Translations under genes and position numbers: made by a program
Source: Mesorhizobium sp. STM 4661
GTDB lineage: Bacteria > Pseudomonadota > Alphaproteobacteria > Rhizobiales > Rhizobiaceae
Assembly (NCBI RefSeq): GCF_000359125.1
Contig: NZ_CAAF010000073.1
Location: 186,001-250,000, forward strand
Direction: 5' to 3'
Length of the DNA stretch: 64,000 nucleotides
Part shown: one piece after another, positions 45,276 to 53,715 of the stretch
Position numbering within the stretch: the stretch's first letter is position 1
How the letters are laid out: every line of letters begins with the position of its first letter
Notes under the pieces: model-generated
Told to the model about the DNA's origin: nothing
Databases searched by the model: none
The model's input: only the letters and a program-made list of their open reading frames with translations

Positions 45276-46751
45276 CTACCCGTTCTGCAGCACGACGGCC
45301 TTGGTCGCGAGATATTCCTCGACGTGATCCTGCCCGGATTCGCGCCCGTAGCCGCTCATCTTGTAGCCCCCGAACGGGATGACCGGGTCGAGCATGCCAT
45401 AGCAGTTGACCCAGACCGTGCCGGAGCGGATTCCCTTGGCGACGGTGTGCGCCTTGGCCACGTCGCGCGTCCATATCCCGCTTCCCAGCCCATAAACGGT
45501 GGCGTTGGCGATGCGGATTGCGTCGTCGGGTCCGTCGAACGGGATGGCCGTGACCACTGGCCCGAAGATCTCTTCCTGAGCCACCCGCATTGTATGTCCG
45601 ACGTTCTTCATCACTGTCGGCTCTAGGAAGTAGCCCTGCGCAAGCGGACCCTCGAGAAGTCGATTGCCACCGGTGACGACCTCGGCGCCTTCGTCGACGC
45701 CAATCCCGAGATAGGACTGGACGCGTTGCATCTGCCGGCTCGATACGACCGGACCGATCTGTGTCTCCGCTTCAACGCCATTGCCGACCTTCAGCCCCTT
45801 GGCGAAATCTGCCACGCGCTCGACAAACGCGTCGTAGATCGACCGTTCGACGAGCAGCCGCGATCCGGCACTGCAGATTTGACCGCTGTTGCCGAAGATG
45901 CCCATCCCCGTGCCCGCGACGGCCTTGTCCAGATCCGCGTCCGCGAACACGATGTCAGGCGACTTGCCGCCGAGCTCAAGCATGAGGCGCTTGATGTTGC
46001 CCTTGCTCGCTTCAATGATCCGTCGTCCCGTCGCATCCGATCCGGTGAACGCGACCTTGTCGACGTCCATGTGGCCAGCCAGTGCTGCCCCCGCCACGGT
46101 ACCCAGCCCCGGCACCACATTGATGACGCCAGGCGGAACGCCGGCCTCCAGCGCCAGTTCGCCGAGCCGCAAGGCCGTTAGCGGAGCGTCCTCGGCCGGT
46201 TTCAGAACCATGGTACAGCCGGTCGCGAGCACGGGTCCGATCTTCCAGATCGTGGAGGTGAGCGGCGCGTTCCACGGCGTGATGGCACCCACCACACCCA
46301 CCGGTTCCTTCAGCGTGTAGGCAAAAACGTTACCGGGCAGAGAATTAGGAAGCGTGCGGCCGCCGATGGCGGTGCACATGGATGCATAGAAACGGATCAT
46401 GCCAATGGCGCGCTGGCGGCGGGCGCGCGTCAACGTGATCGGCATACCCATGTCCAGCGTGTCGAGCATGCTGAATTCCTCGAACTGCCTGTCGACAAGG
46501 TCTGCGAATTTCAGGATGACTTCCTGGCGCTGAAATGGCGTGAATCTCGACCACGGGCCTTCGAAAGCGCGCCTTGCCGCCGCGACGGCCAAGTCGATAT
46601 CCCGCGCGTCGCCCTGCGCAACGGTCGCAAGCAACTCACCGGTGGCCGGGTTGTAGGTTCCGAACGTCTGCCCATCGACAGGCATGACGAATTGCCCGTC
46701 GATGATCAATTTACGGGCAATTTCTGTCCGTCCGAGATTGTGCTGATTCAT
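45276..46751 (-). CDS. NAD(P)-dependent aldehyde dehydrogenase
   Basis: 491 residues from the ATG at 46751, preceded by AAGGA. An in-frame ATG at 46793 that overlaps the previous stop is an alternative. Catalytic features: TPWNAPL, the glutamate in LMLELGGKSPD, the cysteine in GNSGQICSAGSR, and the final FGGYKMSGYGRESG. It sits between the FAD oxidase and RidA genes and should oxidise an aldehyde product of this pathway. It is only distantly related to the aldehyde dehydrogenase of the first module. Confidence 0.9.
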   Translation of the reverse strand: MNQHNLGRTEIARKLIIDGQFVMPVDGQTFGTYNPATGELLATVAQGDARDIDLAVAAARRAFEGPWSRFTPFQRQEVILKFADLVDRQFEEFSMLDTLDMGMPITLTRARRQRAIGMIRFYASMCTAIGGRTLPNSLPGNVFAYTLKEPVGVVGAITPWNAPLTSTIWKIGPVLATGCTMVLKPAEDAPLTALRLGELALEAGVPPGVINVVPGLGTVAGAALAGHMDVDKVAFTGSDATGRRIIEASKGNIKRLMLELGGKSPDIVFADADLDKAVAGTGMGIFGNSGQICSAGSRLLVERSIYDAFVERVADFAKGLKVGNGVEAETQIGPVVSSRQMQRVQSYLGIGVDEGAEVVTGGNRLLEGPLAQGYFLEPTVMKNVGHTMRVAQEEIFGPVVTAIPFDGPDDAIRIANATVYGLGSGIWTRDVAKAHTVAKGIRSGTVWVNCYGMLDPVIPFGGYKMSGYGRESGQDHVEEYLATKAVVLQNG

Positions 46752-46789
46752 GGTGTTGTCCTTGAGGTCCGACGGCGCCGCTTCAAAAT

Positions 46790-48055
46790 TCATGCGAATA
46801 GCGCCCGCAGATGGTCGTTGAGAAACATGCCGGCAGGGTCGATCTCACGGCGCATTTTCTTGAAGGCATCGTAGCGCGGATAGAGTTTTTCCAGCCTGGC
46901 GGGGGTCATGAAGTGATGCTTGCCCCAGTGCGGTCGGCCGTCATGTCGCTCGAAAATGGCGTCGACATCCCTGAGCATTGTCCAGGTCGAAACATCCAGT
47001 GGTCCCGAAACCGAAAGCGCGTAGCCGTCGCGCTCGGCATAGGCGCTGAGATAGGAATCGTCAGCCTTCACCGGCCGGCATTCGACCGGAAAGGTGAAGT
47101 CCGTGTGTTTGGTCAGGAAGAGGTGACGGACCTCGTCGAAGGTCGCCTCGAAGTCGTCGAACGGAACCGCGTATTCGATCTCGCGGAAGTTCGGTTCATA
47201 GATGTTCGGGAAGATCACCGAGCTGTGGTCGAACTGTGCGCCTGGCTCGGAAGCTGGTGCGGGTTCATCGACGGGTACGGCATTGTAGCTGCGCATGTGA
47301 CAGATGTCGTAATCCCGGCTGGCCTTGTTGGGGACACCGCTCGGCAAGACGAAAAGATCCGCGGATTCGCGCCTCGGCAGCCAGAAGAACCAGAAGGTAC
47401 GGTTGTCTTCCAGCCGTTGGTGGAGGCCGCCGAGACAGTCTTCGATATCGGCGTTCCAGGAGCGTTTGAGGATGTTGAAGGATGGAACCGCCTGCAGCGT
47501 CATGGAGACGACCACGCCGAACATGCCGATCGACGCCTGAAACGCCTTGAACAGTTCGCCGTCGGCTTCCGCCGAAAGGTCCAGGAAGCTGCCGTCGGCA
47601 AGCACGATTCTTGCGGCGATCAGTTGCGCCGACATGCAGGGCAAGGTGATGCCGGCGCCATGCGTCGCTGTCATGATTGCACCGCAAACCGATTGCGTGT
47701 CGATGTCGCCCTGGTTGTTCAGCGACATGCCTTGAGTGCGCAGGTAGCGGCTAAGTTCGCCGACACTGATGCCCGGCTGTACGGTCACCCGCATCAAGTC
47801 CTTGTCGACAGCTATCACCTGGCTGAAGGTGCTGAAGTCGATGTGGACACCCGATGTCGGGACGACGGCCGGGTTGGCATGCCCCTTGCCGGAGGACCGC
47901 ACCGGCAATCCAAGCCTGGCCGCCGTGACAACGGCTTGTCGCACGTCTTCCTCGGTGCGGGGCGAGACCGTGTGGGCGGGCACGAAATACTGTTCGCCGA
48001 ACCAGTTCCACCACAGCCTGCCTGGTTGCAGGACATCACTTCCGGCTGCCGTCAT
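46790..48055 (-). CDS. FAD-binding oxidase of the ALO / L-gulonolactone oxidase type
   Basis: 421 residues from the ATG at 48055, with GGAGACAGGA immediately upstream. The N-terminal FAD (PCMH) domain has VRSSGKGHANPAVVPTSGV and GAIMTATHGAG. The C-terminal ALO domain carries GRPHWGKHHFM, the conserved HWGK substrate motif. Relatives oxidise aldonolactones or alditols using O2. In this operon it could act on the product of the luciferase-like enzyme. The actual substrate is not evident. 34 nt separate it from the aldehyde dehydrogenase start. Confidence 0.85.
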   Translation of the reverse strand: MTAAGSDVLQPGRLWWNWFGEQYFVPAHTVSPRTEEDVRQAVVTAARLGLPVRSSGKGHANPAVVPTSGVHIDFSTFSQVIAVDKDLMRVTVQPGISVGELSRYLRTQGMSLNNQGDIDTQSVCGAIMTATHGAGITLPCMSAQLIAARIVLADGSFLDLSAEADGELFKAFQASIGMFGVVVSMTLQAVPSFNILKRSWNADIEDCLGGLHQRLEDNRTFWFFWLPRRESADLFVLPSGVPNKASRDYDICHMRSYNAVPVDEPAPASEPGAQFDHSSVIFPNIYEPNFREIEYAVPFDDFEATFDEVRHLFLTKHTDFTFPVECRPVKADDSYLSAYAERDGYALSVSGPLDVSTWTMLRDVDAIFERHDGRPHWGKHHFMTPARLEKLYPRYDAFKKMRREIDPAGMFLNDHLRALFA

Positions 48056-48080
48056 TCCTGTCTCCGTTCTCCATGAACCG

Positions 48081-49190
48081 TCAGGCAATCCGCTTCACGC
48101 GACTGCTGTGCAGCGCGGCATTAACCGCCGGCATGACTTTGGCGGCAAGAAGCTCCATGGACTTGTGCATTACCGCCTTGTCCTTGCAGTCGTGCGCTGT
48201 CATCAGGAGCGTGCCGAATGGTCCAACCTCGTCACGCAATTCGAGAATTTTGCGGGCCACCGTTTCAGGACTGCCGCAGATGACGAAGCTGTCGCGCACC
48301 TTCTCGTAGGTGATCTCGCTCTCGTCCATTCCGGGCGTCGGTGCCAGCAATTTGGCCGCACCGAGACGCTGGTACACGGTGAACATATAGTCGTAATACC
48401 AGTCATAGGCGCCGTTCGGCGTTTTCACGTAGGCTTCCGCCGCCTCGTCCGTATCCGCTACGAAAATCGAACGCGCCACGCGCCACTGGCTTCCGTCGGG
48501 CTTCTTTCCCAGTTTCTTCAACTCGTCGGCATAGGTCTCCCAATGGGTCCTTACGACCCAGGAGGCAACGAAATTCGCGGAAATCGGCATCATGCCGCGC
48601 TGCGCGGCGATGCGGATCGAGTTGGAGTTGGGACTGCTGACCGACAGCGCAAGCGGCGGATGCGGCAATTGATAGGGCTTGCCAAAGGACCCGACGCCGA
48701 GATCGGGCCAGACGTTATCCTTCAGCGTGACACTCCAATATTTGCCCTTGATCTCGTAAGGCGCGCTGCCGGCCCAGATTTTCTGGATGATGTCCAGCGA
48801 ATCCATCATCATTTCGGGACGGTTCGCGTCGGGCAGGCCGAAGGCCTCGAAGTCGGATCCCAAAGCGCCCGTGCCAACACCGAGGATGAGCCTCCCCTCC
48901 GTCAGGTGATCGAGCAAGGCAATGTGCGAGGCGGCCATGACAGGGTGATAGAGCGGCAGAGGAAGAACCCCGGTGCCGAGCTTGATGGTCTTGGTCTTGC
49001 TTGCGATGAACGCCAGGAACGTTATTGGCGACGATATCTGCTCGATTTCGCAAGTGTAGTGTTCGCCAACCCAGCATTCCTCGAAGCCGAGCTTCTCGGC
49101 CAGCACGACCGACTCCACGTCCTCCATCAAGGTCGTGTGGTAATCGCGGTTCATGTTGTGCATTGGCATCATGAAAAATGCGAGTTTCAT
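48081..49190 (-). CDS. LLM-class (luciferase-like) flavin-dependent monooxygenase
   Basis: 369 residues from the ATG at 49190, with GGAAGGGGA upstream. A longer frame to 49355 would cover the sigma54 promoter and is rejected. Motifs: AEKLGFEECWVGEHYTCEIE, LGTGVLPLPLYHPVMAASHI and GRLILGVGTGALGSDFEAFG. It needs FMNH2, which the flavin reductase on the divergent plus-strand unit (51674) can supply. It is the first gene of a four-gene operon (monooxygenase, FAD oxidase, aldehyde dehydrogenase, RidA). A RutA-like ring or C-N oxidation is an inference from this company. Confidence 0.88.
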   Translation of the reverse strand: MKLAFFMMPMHNMNRDYHTTLMEDVESVVLAEKLGFEECWVGEHYTCEIEQISSPITFLAFIASKTKTIKLGTGVLPLPLYHPVMAASHIALLDHLTEGRLILGVGTGALGSDFEAFGLPDANRPEMMMDSLDIIQKIWAGSAPYEIKGKYWSVTLKDNVWPDLGVGSFGKPYQLPHPPLALSVSSPNSNSIRIAAQRGMMPISANFVASWVVRTHWETYADELKKLGKKPDGSQWRVARSIFVADTDEAAEAYVKTPNGAYDWYYDYMFTVYQRLGAAKLLAPTPGMDESEITYEKVRDSFVICGSPETVARKILELRDEVGPFGTLLMTAHDCKDKAVMHKSMELLAAKVMPAVNAALHSSRVKRIA

Positions 49191-49227
49191 CGCAATCCCC
49201 TTCCTCGTTTCAGGCAAGGAAAGCGGA

Positions 49228-49242
49228 GCAAGGCCCGTGCCA
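49228..49242 (-). promoter_or_regulatory. Sigma54 promoter for the monooxygenase operon
   Basis: On the minus strand TGGCACG-GGCC-TTGC, followed by T, matches the sigma54 consensus TGGCACG-N4-TTGCW in every defined position. GG (49241-49240) and GC (49229-49228) are separated by exactly 10 nt. It lies 38 nt ahead of the ATG at 49190. Confidence 0.85.
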
Positions 49243-49474
49243 TTATCGCAAGAAGCAGCGCGTGCCCGGATTTCCGCGCGATGAGAGAGAAATCCACACC
49301 GTATTTTGGGCAAGCCGTCTCGCCGCAGCGAAACTCGTCTCATTTCTGACGCCACATCAAGACAACCGCGGCGAAGTGCTGGAGACAGCGCCGGAGCGCG
49401 TTCACCGAGGAAGCCAATTGCCTATCTTGACGGCAGATTTCAAAGCTGCATAGTTTATGGACACCAAGGCGACA

Positions 49475-49513
49475 TGCGTCCACTTTGACGCACGAAGTAT
49501 GCTCTAGTATTTT
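49475..49513 (+). promoter_or_regulatory. Sigma70 promoter of the activator gene with overlapping palindrome
   Basis: TTGACG (49485-49490), 17 nt, then TATTTT (49508-49513), about 70 nt before the ATG at 49587. The inverted repeat TGCGTC-N6-GACGCA (49475-49492) overlaps the -35. It could be the enhancer site for the divergent sigma54 promoter 230 nt away and also give autorepression. 49243-49474 holds no gene. Confidence 0.55.
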
Positions 49514-49586
49514 GAATCTTCGTATCGTGCTTTCCGAAAACCGATCCTGATTTACGGACCGATGCGTTAGAGAGGACAGGCTCCGT

Positions 49587-51512
49587 ATGGAAGCATTGGG
49601 CCGCGTAGTCGCGCAGTCAACGGCAATCAGCGGACTGGCCAGTCTCGATAGCTCCTGGCAACGCTGCCAAGAGCGATATCACTTCGATCCGAATGCCAAA
49701 CCACGCCTGTCTTCGTTGAGCGACCGAGAGGTTGTCCAACTTTGCGAACCGTTCGATCAAAGCCTCGAAACCATCAAGAATGAACTGGAATTCGTGCAAT
49801 CGACGCTGCGTGGTTCGAATTTTTGTGCCAGCTTCTCCAACATGGCCGGCATCATCCTTCGCTACCGGGGAGATCCTCAAAACGATGAGGATCTGAAGCT
49901 CGAGCGACCGGGCACGATCTGGGCGGAGGGTGCTGTCGGCACGAACGGTGTCGGAACATGCATCATCGAGCGACGCCCGGTCATGGTTCTGGGCAGGCAT
50001 CACTATTTCCGTGCCTACTCTTCCATTTCCTGCATCGCCGCACCGGTGACGTCGGCTGACGCAGAAATGATCGGTGTTCTCAACGTTGCGACGGGCGATC
50101 CGCGCATCACTTCCGATACGTTCGCCTTGGCTGCCGACTTGACGATGAATACCGCCGAGCGGCTCAGCAACCAGCTCTTTCTCAATCACTTCCCCGGCAG
50201 CTCAATCCTGAAGATCCGGGGCGACGGGCCGACCGTTCTGCTGGCCTTGGACGACGAGCAGCGCATTGTCGGCGCCAACAAGCAGGCGCGTCACATATTC
50301 GGATCGATCGCCGAGCGGCTCAACCGAGCGACGCTGTGGGAGCTGTTTCAAAACACGCCCGAAGCGCGCGACGGCGTGACAAGGGAAGGTAGGCTGCTGG
50401 GCCTGAGGCGGATCGAATCCGAAGCGCTGTGGGAAGCGGAAGTGATAGTCCCGAAGCCGGCGATGAGCAGACGTGCCGTCGCAAAATCGCCGTCAACCGC
50501 CACCTCCCCCGCCATCGAACCGGCGACCGACGTAGCTCACTCGGAAGGGCCGACGATCGAACAGTGTCTCGGTTCGCATCCTCGTCTTAATGTTCTTTCA
50601 AGGCTGTTGCGTCGCATTTCCGGCAGCGGTTTGCCGATCCTTCTTCTCGGCGAGACCGGCGTCGGCAAGGACACACTGGCGGGTGCGCTTCACCGGGAAG
50701 GTGATCGCTCGCACAAGCCGCTCGTCGCCTTCAATTGTGCGGCCATTCCGGAGACACTGATCGACAGCGAATTGTTTGGCTATGGGGCCGGCGCGTTCAC
50801 CGGAGCCAAGCGGGAAGGCAACGTCGGCCGCTTGAAGCAGGCCGATGGCGGCACGCTGTTCCTCGATGAAATTGGAGACATGCCGCTGTCGCTGCAGACG
50901 CGTCTCCTTAGGGTTCTGGAAACCGGGGAAGTCAGTCCGCTCGGCTCGGCCAAGACCCAGACGGTCGACATCAACGTCATCGCCGCCACCAACAATGACC
51001 TCTCGGCCGCCGTTACCCAAGGCCGGTTCCGGCGCGACCTCTACTATCGGTTGGCCGGTGTCGTGGTCGATATGCAACCCCTTCGTGAGCGGAAGGACAT
51101 TCTGAGCATTGCCCATCGCCTGCTCGCGTCCGACAAGATCAGCCCAGCGGTCGAACTCAGTCCCGGGGTGATCTCCGTGCTCGAGACTTACGCCTGGCCC
51201 GGCAATATTCGCGAGATGCGCTATGTCCTGCAGCGTGCCCGGCGCGTCTGCGAAAACGGCATTATAGAGGTCGATGACTTGTTGTTGACCGACCTCGCGT
51301 CACCGGCATCGGGTGCTCCGGAAATGCCCAACTCGGCTGCGCATCCGCGCCAGGCGTTGCACGATGCCGAAAGGCGGATGATCCTGTCGACACTGGACAG
51401 GCTGGACAGCGATGTGAGCCGAACCGCCGAGGCGCTCGATATGAGCCGGGCCACGCTTTACCGCAAGATGCGCGCGCATGAGATCGTCGCGCGGAAGGTC
51501 GTGCGCGCTTAA
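49587..51512 (+). CDS. Sigma54-dependent transcriptional activator, AcoR type (GAF - AAA+ - Fis)
   Basis: 641 residues. Residues about 60-200 form a GAF sensor (GTNGVGTCIIERRPVMVLG), and 210-290 a PAS-like segment. The AAA+ domain begins near 325 with Walker A GETGVGKD (355-362), the sigma54-contact loop GAFTGA (402-407) and Walker B GGTLFLDEIGD (421-431). The C-terminus is a Fis-type helix-turn-helix (DVSRTAEALDMSRATLYRKM). It lies between two divergent units that each have a consensus sigma54 promoter, so it is almost certainly their activator. The effector, bound by the GAF domain, is unknown. Such activators often respond to small ketones, aldehydes, alcohols or amines. Confidence 0.93.
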   Translation: MEALGRVVAQSTAISGLASLDSSWQRCQERYHFDPNAKPRLSSLSDREVVQLCEPFDQSLETIKNELEFVQSTLRGSNFCASFSNMAGIILRYRGDPQNDEDLKLERPGTIWAEGAVGTNGVGTCIIERRPVMVLGRHHYFRAYSSISCIAAPVTSADAEMIGVLNVATGDPRITSDTFALAADLTMNTAERLSNQLFLNHFPGSSILKIRGDGPTVLLALDDEQRIVGANKQARHIFGSIAERLNRATLWELFQNTPEARDGVTREGRLLGLRRIESEALWEAEVIVPKPAMSRRAVAKSPSTATSPAIEPATDVAHSEGPTIEQCLGSHPRLNVLSRLLRRISGSGLPILLLGETGVGKDTLAGALHREGDRSHKPLVAFNCAAIPETLIDSELFGYGAGAFTGAKREGNVGRLKQADGGTLFLDEIGDMPLSLQTRLLRVLETGEVSPLGSAKTQTVDINVIAATNNDLSAAVTQGRFRRDLYYRLAGVVVDMQPLRERKDILSIAHRLLASDKISPAVELSPGVISVLETYAWPGNIREMRYVLQRARRVCENGIIEVDDLLLTDLASPASGAPEMPNSAAHPRQALHDAERRMILSTLDRLDSDVSRTAEALDMSRATLYRKMRAHEIVARKVVRA

Positions 51513-51578
51513 TTCCCCACGCTTGATTGCCGGAAAGCAGTGACGGACTTTTCCGCGCGATTGACGCACGCGCCGAGC

Positions 51579-51593
51579 TGGCACGTGACTTGC
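51579..51593 (+). promoter_or_regulatory. Sigma54 promoter for the flavin reductase / DadA-like unit
   Basis: TGGCACG-TGAC-TTGC: GG at 51580-51581 and GC at 51592-51593 with 10 nt between, a full consensus match apart from the final W. It lies 80 nt before the ATG at 51674 and just after the activator gene. Confidence 0.85.
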
Positions 51594-51673
51594 GTTGCTC
51601 TTTTCAACCCACGGGACGTCACTGGCTGGCTTGCCCGCCGGACGCCGCCTGCGCGAGTTTGAAGGAGACTGAC

Positions 51674-52198
51674 ATGCCTGACCCAATCGAGTTCAAGCTG
51701 GCCGAGTTCAAGCTGGCCATGCGCCGACTGGCCGCCGGCGTTTCAATCGTCACGACCATCGATGGCGAAAAACCGCACGGCTTTGCGGCGACGTCCGTTA
51801 CCTCTGTTTCCGCGGATCCGTCGCCGCTGCTTCTGGTCTGCGTGAACAAATCCGTCTCATGCCACGACCTCATGCTGGCATCTGGCCGGTTCTGTGTGAA
51901 CGTGTTGAGCGAGGCGGATGTGGAAACGGCGCGGCTGTTCAGCTCATCCGAGGATCGGCATCGCCGCTTCGACCTATGCAGATGGGAGACCTTGTCCACC
52001 GGCGCACCGGCGCTGACCGGCGCGCTGGCGAGCTTCGACTGCCGCATCCACCGAGCGGTCGAGGTGCAGACGCATACGGTGCTTTTCGGCGAAGTGGTGG
52101 AAACACGGCTGATCAACGACGACCTTCACCCGCTCGTCTATATTGATGGACGCTTCGACGGGCTCCGCTGCTCGACATCGGCCGGAGCAACCTCGTGA
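51674..52198 (+). CDS. FMN-dependent flavin reductase (RutF/HpaC type)
   Basis: 174 residues from ATG 51674, with GAAGGAG upstream; a longer frame to 51527 would include the promoter. Flavin-reductase motifs: MRRLAAGVSIVTTIDGEKPH, GFAATSVTSVSADPSPLLLV and VNVLSEADVETARLF. It reduces FMN with NAD(P)H for a partner monooxygenase. The only candidate partner in the regulon is the luciferase-like enzyme encoded on the other side of the activator. It overlaps the next gene by 4 nt. Confidence 0.9.
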   Translation: MPDPIEFKLAEFKLAMRRLAAGVSIVTTIDGEKPHGFAATSVTSVSADPSPLLLVCVNKSVSCHDLMLASGRFCVNVLSEADVETARLFSSSEDRHRRFDLCRWETLSTGAPALTGALASFDCRIHRAVEVQTHTVLFGEVVETRLINDDLHPLVYIDGRFDGLRCSTSAGATS

Positions 52199-53481
52199 GT
52201 GGTCCCATGCAGAGCGCACCCACGCACGGCAAGATCCATGTGGCGGTGATTGGCGGAGGGGTCATCGGCGTCTGCTCGGCAAGCTGGCTCCTGCGCGAAG
52301 GTTTCGCAGTCACCATTGTCGAACCGGGCGAAATCGCCAACGGCTCTTCGTTCGGCAATGCCGGATGCTTCAATCCATCATCGGTCGTCCCCATGTCGAT
52401 GCCGGGCAATATAACCAAGGTGCCGGGTTGGTTGCTTGATCCGCTCGGCCCACTGTCGATCCGATGGGCCTACCTGCCTCGGATCGCGCCCTGGCTGCTG
52501 CGATTTCTGCAAGCGGGTTCGCGTCAGCGGGTCGAGAAACAAGCCGCCGCGCTAGCTGGCCTGTTGCGGGATTCGCCAGATGTCTACCTGCCGCTGGTCG
52601 AGAACGCAGGCGCCCTCGACCTGCTGCGGCGCGACGGGCACCTTATGGTCTATCTGACACGTGCCGATTTCGAGGCTGACGCTTTTGCCTGGCAGCTGCG
52701 CAAAAGGAACGGGATCGACTACACGGTGCTGGAACGCGATGCCCTTTGGCAGCTGGAGCCTGCCTTGTCTCGGGATTATCAGTTGGGTGTCCTCCTCCCG
52801 GGCAATGGCCATACGGTCAATCCGCAGCGCTTCGTCGCCGCCCTTGCCAACGCCTTTCTTCGCAACGGCGGGCAGATCAAGCGGGCCAAAGTCCAAGGCT
52901 TCGATCTCACCGGGGAGCGGCTTGCCGGGCTATGCACTGACGGTGGAATTGTCGCAGCCGACCGCGCCGTCGTTGCCGCGGGGGCCTATTCGAAACAGTT
53001 CGCAACACAGCTCGGCGATTCCGTCCCGCTCGACACCGAACGTGGCTACCACATCATCGTCCGCAGCCCCGAGGCGAGCCCGGGCTTGCCGATATTGGAC
53101 ACCTCCGGCAAGTTCGTGGCCACGCCCATGGAAACGGGTCTCCGACTGGCCGGCACCGTCGAATTCGCCGGGCTCGAGGCTCCGCCAGACTGGAGGCGGG
53201 CGCGGAACCTGCTGAAGCTCGGAAAACGGCTCTTTCCCGGCCTCGCGGAGACCTATCCAGAGGATCGCCTTTCCGTCTGGATGGGCTTTCGGCCAAGCAT
53301 GCCGGACTCGCTGCCCGTGATCGGGTATTCCCGGCGTACCCGCGACGTCGTCTACGCGTTCGGTCATGGCCACATCGGGATGGCGGCCGGCGCGAACACC
53401 GGGCACCTGGTTACAGACCTGATCACCGGCAAGGTTCCGCGAGTGCCCGTCGAACCCTTTTCGCCGCAGCGGTTTGGCTAG
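52195..53481 (+). CDS. FAD-dependent D-amino-acid dehydrogenase-like oxidoreductase (DadA family)
   Basis: 428 residues from a GTG start that overlaps the reductase stop (GTGA). The N-terminal dinucleotide-binding motif is VAVIGGGVIGVCSASWLLRE, followed by GSSFGNAGCFNPSSVVPMSM, which marks the DadA-like branch of the DAO superfamily. The C-terminal segment is MGFRPSMPDSLPVIGYS then FGHGHIGMAAG. It oxidises an amine or amino acid to the imino/oxo form, passing electrons to quinone or O2. A cyclic or secondary amine substrate is equally possible. The importer genes that follow have their own sigma54 promoter. Confidence 0.88.
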   Translation: MSGPMQSAPTHGKIHVAVIGGGVIGVCSASWLLREGFAVTIVEPGEIANGSSFGNAGCFNPSSVVPMSMPGNITKVPGWLLDPLGPLSIRWAYLPRIAPWLLRFLQAGSRQRVEKQAAALAGLLRDSPDVYLPLVENAGALDLLRRDGHLMVYLTRADFEADAFAWQLRKRNGIDYTVLERDALWQLEPALSRDYQLGVLLPGNGHTVNPQRFVAALANAFLRNGGQIKRAKVQGFDLTGERLAGLCTDGGIVAADRAVVAAGAYSKQFATQLGDSVPLDTERGYHIIVRSPEASPGLPILDTSGKFVATPMETGLRLAGTVEFAGLEAPPDWRRARNLLKLGKRLFPGLAETYPEDRLSVWMGFRPSMPDSLPVIGYSRRTRDVVYAFGHGHIGMAAGANTGHLVTDLITGKVPRVPVEPFSPQRFG

Positions 53482-53508
53482 CGCGGCCGCACCCAGCCCA
53501 AAACCCTT

Positions 53509-53524
53509 GTCTCACGTAAGAGAC
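53509..53524. promoter_or_regulatory. Palindrome upstream of the importer sigma54 promoter
   Basis: GTCTC-ACGTAA-GAGAC, perfect 5-bp arms with a 6-nt spacer, about 155 nt before the sigma54 -24 element. The distance suits an enhancer site for the AcoR-type activator, though its arms differ from the palindrome at 49475. Confidence 0.4.
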
Positions 53525-53664
53525 TGATCCTTCACGGATGCGACTCCAGGACTGCGGCAATGAACCAGCCCGGCAATACGCTCCTGAAGCAACAGCCTAT
53601 GGAATCAATGGCTTGTGGTTGTTCAAACTCTCGGCGACAGTCCTTCGGCGTCGCGACGAAATTC

Positions 53665-53679
53665 TGGCACGGCGTTTGC
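53665..53679 (+). promoter_or_regulatory. Sigma54 promoter for the importer operon
   Basis: TGGCACG-GCGT-TTGC followed by T: GG 53666-53667, GC 53678-53679, 10 nt apart, full consensus. It lies 36 nt before the binding-protein ATG at 53716 and excludes the longer upstream frame from 53560 as the true start. Confidence 0.85.
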
Positions 53680-53715
53680 TCCATTCCTGGCACAAACATG
53701 GGAAAGGACCTGGGC

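Noticed and set aside
53560-53715. N-terminal extension of the polyamine-type binding protein
   Set aside because: The sigma54 promoter at 53665-53679 lies inside it, and the Tat signal begins after 53716.
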